Shown: positions 59,831-64,000 of the stretch, one piece after another
Layout of the letters: every line of letters begins with the position of its first letter
How positions within the stretch are numbered: the first letter of the stretch is position 1
Assembly: GCF_000518665.1 (NCBI RefSeq)
Contig: NZ_JAEA01000002.1
Location: 1-64,000, forward strand
Length of the DNA stretch: 64,000 nucleotides
Source: Microvirga flocculans ATCC BAA-817
GTDB lineage: Bacteria > Pseudomonadota > Alphaproteobacteria > Rhizobiales > Beijerinckiaceae
Direction: 5' to 3'
Program-made: the position numbers and the translations under genes
The notes under the pieces: generated by a model
What the model saw: only the letters and a program-made list of their open reading frames with translations
What the model was told of the DNA's origin: nothing
Databases searched by the model: none

Positions 59831-61783
59831 ATGACGATCGGCGCAGCATGGCGGAGTGACGGACGAGGCAAAACGGAACGGGGAGCGAGGGCGATAACAC
59901 CCGTGGGTTCAGGAAGTCCGCGTTGGGGGAACCTCCTGTTGCGGTTCTTCGGCAAGGCCGCTCTTCCAGCTTGGGCTTTGGCGCTTGCTCTCAGCCCAGC
60001 GGTCGGTGCGCAGGCACAATCTGTTCGGTCCTTCACACCGGATACGGATTTCAGCAAGATCTGCGCGAAGTCGCCCAAGCCGCACCTGACGCGCGATTGG
60101 AGCCAATGGACCAAGGCGCAGCCTGTCGGCGATCCTGAGGAGATGTATGCGGCGGCGACCGCCTATGCGGAAGGCAGTCGCATGCTCGACCGGGATCCCC
60201 TCACGGCGCGCCGGCTTCTCGAGGCCCTCGCCGAGCGCGTGTGGGCGGGACAGGACAGGGCTCATTTCCGCCTGGCCAAGCTCTTCCTCGATCCGGTCGC
60301 CGGGCCCGTCGATGCCGAGCGGGCTGCGACCCATCTGAGGGCGGCCGTGTCCATGCAGAATATGGATGCCGCAGTACTTCTCGCGCGACTGCATGAACAG
60401 GGGCGGATCGAGGGCGCCGATGTGGCGGAGGCCGAGCGTCTCCTCCGCTCGGCCTCCGCGGCCGGGCATGTGGACGGCGTGATCGGCCTCGCCCGGCTTC
60501 AACGCAGCGGACGGATCGGTCCTGTGCCGCGTGGTGCAACGGACGATCTCGCCGCACTCGCCCTGCAGATGCTCTATGGCGAGCTGAAACAGGGCAAGTG
60601 CTCGGCTCTCTACCGGATCGCATCGCTTCTCAGCGATGAGACCCTGGTTCCCGGCGGTCTTAAGGAGGCCGTGAGATGGTTCGAGGCTGCGTCCCGCCAG
60701 GGGGACGCCAAGGCCGATCTGGCGCTGGCTGAGATCGATCTCCAGGGTCGCGGCGCCACCTCCTCCGAGCCTGTCATGCGGCATCTGGAGAAGGCCGCCG
60801 AGGCGGGCGAGCCACGGGCCATGACCCTGCTGGGCGAACGTCTCCTGGTGGGCGACCGTGCCCCAAAGGATTTCAAGAAGGCCGTGATGTGGCTGGAGCG
60901 CGCCGGACTGAATGCGGATCAGGAGGCCTACAAGCTTCTTGCGCGTCATTATCGGGGAGAATTCGGCGCTGCTCCAAACCTTTCGAAGGCAGCGGAAGCC
61001 TTGACCAAAGCGAGCCTTCTCCCAGGACAGAGCGCGAGCGTTCTTGCCAGCCTCGCGCGGCTCTATGCAACGGGCATCGACGGAAAGCCGGATGTCGCCG
61101 CGGCGCTGGCGGCCTATCGGCGCGCCGCCGTGCTGGGGGATGTGGGGTCCCTCACGGAGATGGCAAAGATTCTGCTGGCCGATCCGCAGGCAGGCAGCTC
61201 CGATGAGCCATTGCGCCTTCTCAAGCAGGCGGCCGCAGCGGGGCGTGTTGATGCCATGCGCTATCTTGCGCGCGGCTATGCCTCCGGCCAGTTCGGCGAT
61301 CCCGATCTTCAGCGGGCGATCGCATGGTTTGCCGAAGCCCTGCGCGGTGGAGATGCGAATGTTGCGGCCGATCTTGCAAGGCTCGCCGCTACCCCCGGTG
61401 CCGATGGAGAGAAAGCCCTGGCCCTTCTCAAAGAAAGCGCGGTGAGCGGTTTTGCATCTTCCATGCGGGAATATGGCCGTATCCTGCAGCTGGGGTTGGG
61501 GGAGGATGCGCAGCCGGAAGCCGGTGCCGCATGGCTGAGGAAAGCCGCCGAGGCAGGCGACACGGCAGCGATGAAGGAACTCTCGCAGGCCTATGCATCG
61601 GGATATGGCGTCGAACTTTCTGCCCGCATCAGCACGGAATGGCTGCAACGTGCGGCTCAGGCGGGCGATCCGGAAGCCATGCATAATCTCGGTCTTGCCA
61701 TGACTCTTGGATTCGGCACGGACGCGAATGCGAAGGTTGCACAGGAATGGCTCAGGAGCGCCGAAGGTGCAGGGCGCCGCTGA
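59831..61783 (+). CDS. exported Sel1-repeat protein
   Basis: A 650-residue protein. A basic N-terminus precedes a signal or anchor segment (about 35-62, ALPAWALALALSPAVGAQA), then Sel1 repeats from about 90 to the end (GPVDAERAATHLRAAVSMQN, VMWLERAGLNADQEAYKLL, GAAWLRKAAEAGDTAAMKEL). The ATG at 59831 has GAGGG 8 bases before it; a GTG at 59825 is the alternative. It begins 10 bases after the previous stop, so it is co-transcribed. Probably periplasmic. Confidence 0.87.
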   Translation: MTIGAAWRSDGRGKTERGARAITPVGSGSPRWGNLLLRFFGKAALPAWALALALSPAVGAQAQSVRSFTPDTDFSKICAKSPKPHLTRDWSQWTKAQPVGDPEEMYAAATAYAEGSRMLDRDPLTARRLLEALAERVWAGQDRAHFRLAKLFLDPVAGPVDAERAATHLRAAVSMQNMDAAVLLARLHEQGRIEGADVAEAERLLRSASAAGHVDGVIGLARLQRSGRIGPVPRGATDDLAALALQMLYGELKQGKCSALYRIASLLSDETLVPGGLKEAVRWFEAASRQGDAKADLALAEIDLQGRGATSSEPVMRHLEKAAEAGEPRAMTLLGERLLVGDRAPKDFKKAVMWLERAGLNADQEAYKLLARHYRGEFGAAPNLSKAAEALTKASLLPGQSASVLASLARLYATGIDGKPDVAAALAAYRRAAVLGDVGSLTEMAKILLADPQAGSSDEPLRLLKQAAAAGRVDAMRYLARGYASGQFGDPDLQRAIAWFAEALRGGDANVAADLARLAATPGADGEKALALLKESAVSGFASSMREYGRILQLGLGEDAQPEAGAAWLRKAAEAGDTAAMKELSQAYASGYGVELSARISTEWLQRAAQAGDPEAMHNLGLAMTLGFGTDANAKVAQEWLRSAEGAGRR

Positions 61784-61813
61784 CGGCTGAAGAAGGATTC
61801 TTCGGAGGTGTGC

Positions 61814-63169
61814 ATGAGGAGAAACGGAATGTTCGGAAAGCTTCACATTCTCTTCCTGAGCGGCCTCTGCATCAGCATAACCCCGGTGGCTATGGCCGCG
61901 CCCGGCGCGGAAACGCACGCCCGTCCGGCCCCGACTGCGCAATCCGCACCATTGCCGCAGGAAAAGCTGAATGCCATGTCCAACCCGCAGCTTCTCAAGC
62001 TGGGCCAGAGGGCGCTGGATGCGGAGGTTGAGACGCAGGACTTCGTCACCGGTCTTAACGCCGCCAAGGTCGCGATGTCGCGCGGAGACCGCGACGCTAC
62101 CCGCCTGATGGCGAAGATCATGGCTCGCCATCAGGTCGTGCTCGACGGCATCGACCGTGTGAGGCTGGAGCGCCGCCTCCGTTTCGAAGCCATGCGCGGC
62201 GCCTCGAGTTCCGTTCTGGCGGTTGCGATCATGCATGACCGGGGCGAAGGTGTTCCCGTCGATACGAAGAAGGCGGCTGAATGGTACCTGTGGGCGGCTC
62301 GTCTCGGGCATGAACGGGCGATGGCTCACGTGGCCTATGCCTATGGCGTGGGGCGCGGGCTGGAACGCAACGAAGCCGATGCCTTGAAATGGCTCGAAGG
62401 CCTCAATGAGGGGCGGCGCCGCAGTACTCTGGTGGAGATGGGATGGGCGCTGTTGCTGGGGACGGAGGGCGTGACTGATGAAGCTGGCGCTCTCAGGTTC
62501 TTCGAGAGGGCGGCGGAGCTGCAGTCGGGCGCGGCCTATCAGGTCTCTCTCGAACTCGAACGAGGAACACGCGGCGTTCAAAACAGGGAGATGGCGGATC
62601 GTCTGATCCGTTATGCAGCCGAGCGCGGCGATTCCTCCGCGGCCACCCGCTTGGCCCAATCGCTGTCGCGCAGCTCCAGCGTGGAGGATCAGCGATTGGC
62701 CATCCGCTGGTACGCGGCCGCCGCTCAGGACAAGGACAATGCCGTTGCCGGGCAAAGCCTCTCGCGCCTTCTGACCGTGCGGCCTGCGGGCGCGCTTGTG
62801 CCGGAACTCGTCTCCGCTTTGGAGAGCGCAGCAAGAGCCGGGAATCTTGAAGCGATCCTGGGTATGGCTCATGCCTACGCAGAAGGCATCGGTGTCGATG
62901 CCTCTCCGGAGAAGGCCGCAGGCCTGCTGCAGCAGGCGGCCGATAGCGGCCTTCCGGAAGCTCAGTATCGGTTGGGTCTCATGTACAAGTCCGGCTTGGG
63001 GGTTCCTGTCAACCTCGCAAAGGCCATGGCCCTGATGAGCAGCGCCCGGCAGAGCGGATATCCCCTCGCGGCCGTAGCCTTAAGCTCCATGATGGAACCG
63101 GCGGCAGAATCTCCAGCGACCGATCGGGACAGGGCAGAAGGCAGATTGAATCCTGACGGAAAGCAGTGA
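61814..63169 (+). CDS. exported Sel1-repeat protein, AlgK-sized
   Basis: A 451-residue protein with a signal peptide (about 8-28) and Sel1 repeats (TKKAAEWYLWAARLGHERAM, GALRFFERAAELQSGAAYQV, PEKAAGLLQQAADSGLPEAQ). Its length is near that of AlgK (about 475), but no lipobox cysteine is seen. The ATG at 61814 has GGAGG 5 bases before it. It is the last gene of the cluster on this strand before the regulatory gap. Whether it is the AlgK counterpart is unproven. Confidence 0.87.
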   Translation: MRRNGMFGKLHILFLSGLCISITPVAMAAPGAETHARPAPTAQSAPLPQEKLNAMSNPQLLKLGQRALDAEVETQDFVTGLNAAKVAMSRGDRDATRLMAKIMARHQVVLDGIDRVRLERRLRFEAMRGASSSVLAVAIMHDRGEGVPVDTKKAAEWYLWAARLGHERAMAHVAYAYGVGRGLERNEADALKWLEGLNEGRRRSTLVEMGWALLLGTEGVTDEAGALRFFERAAELQSGAAYQVSLELERGTRGVQNREMADRLIRYAAERGDSSAATRLAQSLSRSSSVEDQRLAIRWYAAAAQDKDNAVAGQSLSRLLTVRPAGALVPELVSALESAARAGNLEAILGMAHAYAEGIGVDASPEKAAGLLQQAADSGLPEAQYRLGLMYKSGLGVPVNLAKAMALMSSARQSGYPLAAVALSSMMEPAAESPATDRDRAEGRLNPDGKQ

Positions 63170-63403
63170 GCACCTTGTCGAAAGCAGGGCCGCATGGATA
63201 GTGGATGCGCGTAGAGAAGATGATGGGACAGGAGCTGCGCATTGCATGCCGTCCGATACCTATTCTTCCGCGCTTTTCGCTTCTCTTCGGAGGGATTTTT
63301 TCTCTACCTCCTAATCACGCTTCCATACCTCCTTTTTAGGAATGATTAACTAAACGTTCACTCATACAATTTGGGGTAATCTCTGCGGTAAAGGCTCCTT
63401 CGC
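63170..63403. promoter_or_regulatory. regulatory gap with TACCTCCT direct repeats
   Basis: TACCTCCT occurs at 63305-63312 and again at 63326-63333, 21 bases apart (about two helical turns). T-rich sequence surrounds them, and TTAACTAAAC follows. The repeats lie 70-100 bases before the LuxR-type gene. No gene or clear terminator is seen. Confidence 0.4.
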
Positions 63404-64000
63404 ATGTCAAACCTTCTGTCGGTCACCACGGTTCTCGGTTGCAATAATTCCATGCTCCGCGAAGGTTTGCGGCACATTCTCTCGAGCACGCGGTTCAAGC
63501 TGCACCCGGAAAATCTCACGCGCGGAGATTTCAGTCTGGGCGACGAGCATGGAGGATCCTCGATCCTCTTCATTCTCGACAGGAATCTTTACGCGTCAGG
63601 GATCGCCAGGGCGGTTTCGGCCTTGCGACAGCATCATGCGCAGGCGCGTATCGTCGTCCTTTCCGACGCGTTCGACTTGGACGACATGAAAGAAGCCTTC
63701 CAATCCGGAGCTGATGGGTATTGCCTGGCCACGACCGGATGTGAGGCTCTCATCAAGTACCTCGACCTCGTGATGCTGGGAGAGATCGTCTTCCCTTCGG
63801 CCGCTTTTCTTTCATCGCTCTCGTCGCCGGCTTCAGAGACAAGCCTGCGCAGGGAGATGCCGTCCAGCAGGATGTCGCCCGCGCCGGTTGCCGCGGCACA
63901 GGAAACTCACGACTCGCCCATCCGGACCCTGTCGAGCCGAGAGGCGGAAATCCTGCAATGCCTGATGCAGGGCGCCCCCAACAAGGTGATCGCCCGCAAG
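63404..64000 (+). CDS. LuxR/NarL-type regulator with degenerate receiver (cut by window edge)
   Basis: A frame of 199 residues still open at the last base. The N-terminal part has the receiver fold (SVTTVLGCNNSMLREGLRHI), but the usual acidic pair is NN, and the conserved Lys position is Ala in GYCLATTGC; the Asp in FILDRN may remain. A Ser/Pro linker (about 140-170) leads to the GerE HTH, of which LSSREAEILQCLMQGAPNKV is visible. It may be a phosphorylation-independent regulator of the polysaccharide cluster, which is inference from position. Confidence 0.85.
   Translation, partial: MSNLLSVTTVLGCNNSMLREGLRHILSSTRFKLHPENLTRGDFSLGDEHGGSSILFILDRNLYASGIARAVSALRQHHAQARIVVLSDAFDLDDMKEAFQSGADGYCLATTGCEALIKYLDLVMLGEIVFPSAAFLSSLSSPASETSLRREMPSSRMSPAPVAAAQETHDSPIRTLSSREAEILQCLMQGAPNKVIARK

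Noticed and set aside
59909..62872. 987-residue open frame antisense to two Sel1 genes
   Set aside because: Very long, but opposite clear Sel1 repeats with signals and ribosome-binding sites. It lacks a plausible start context and any domain; antisense of repeated GC-rich codons explains it.
1..64000. CRISPR arrays or plasmid origins
   Set aside because: No regularly spaced repeats or iterons were seen on reading the window.

Overview
The window is GC-rich, chromosomal DNA from an alphaproteobacterium of the order Hyphomicrobiales (Rhizobiales), most like Methylobacteriaceae and possibly Microvirga. The order is supported by the CtrA/ChpT/SciP cell-cycle genes, an EipA (DUF1134) gene beside chpT and ctrA, PmtA, several EcfG-type (GGAAC-N16/17-CGTT) promoters and the rpmH-rnpA-yidC-engB-argB order. 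The genus is a guess from overall protein character. There is no CRISPR array, prophage or plasmid origin. The only mobile element seen is an IS630-type transposase cut by the left edge.

Layout. 0-1 kb: IS fragment and small secreted or hypothetical proteins. 1.3-8.3 kb: membrane protein, def-fmt-(GNAT)-truA, rmuC, a stress ferritin-like protein, a pyrimidine 5'-nucleotidase-like HAD enzyme and argB. 8.4-15 kb: an RTX-repeat protein lying inside otherwise housekeeping synteny, then DUF423, engB, CYTH-CHAD, yidC, rnpA and rpmH. 15-17 kb: sensor kinase and tRNA-Arg(ACG). 17-28 kb: a stress and signalling region with GlsB, DUF2892, a second DUF892 ferritin-like protein, a luxR-luxI quorum-sensing pair with a lux-box-like palindrome, five small envelope/stress proteins, two single-domain response regulators, a UV-damage endonuclease and an SWIB protein. 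EcfG-type promoters recur through 5.9-27.8 kb and suggest shared general-stress control. 28-41 kb: coiled-coil protein, eipA, cysQ-like, chpT, ctrA, fliJ-like, then a stand-alone FlbD-type HTH protein and sciP with CtrA-box-like sites, then mnmA and pmtA. 42-47.4 kb: tRNA-Met, a GGDEF cyclase, TerC, an exonuclease, a rhodanese protein and a transglycosylase.

48.3-63.2 kb holds the most notable feature: about 15 kb of co-oriented, tightly packed or overlapping genes resembling a rearranged alginate pathway. The order is algD (GDP-mannose dehydrogenase), alg8 (polymerase), alg44 (PilZ co-polymerase), algA-type bifunctional PMI/GMP, a very large protein joining a helical N-terminal half to an AlgG-like C5-epimerase beta-helix, and three successive Sel1-repeat proteins. 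AlgE, AlgX, AlgL and the AlgI/J/F acetylation set are absent from the window. Upstream lies an AT-rich promoter region with a triple TAATCC operator-like array. Downstream, running off the right edge, is a LuxR-type regulator whose receiver lacks the acidic pair and the conserved lysine. Together with the GGDEF protein 5 kb upstream, this suggests a c-di-GMP-gated, possibly alginate-like exopolysaccharide system with a scaffold unlike the pseudomonad one.

All calls come from reading sequence and recalled family features. No database search or structure prediction was run.
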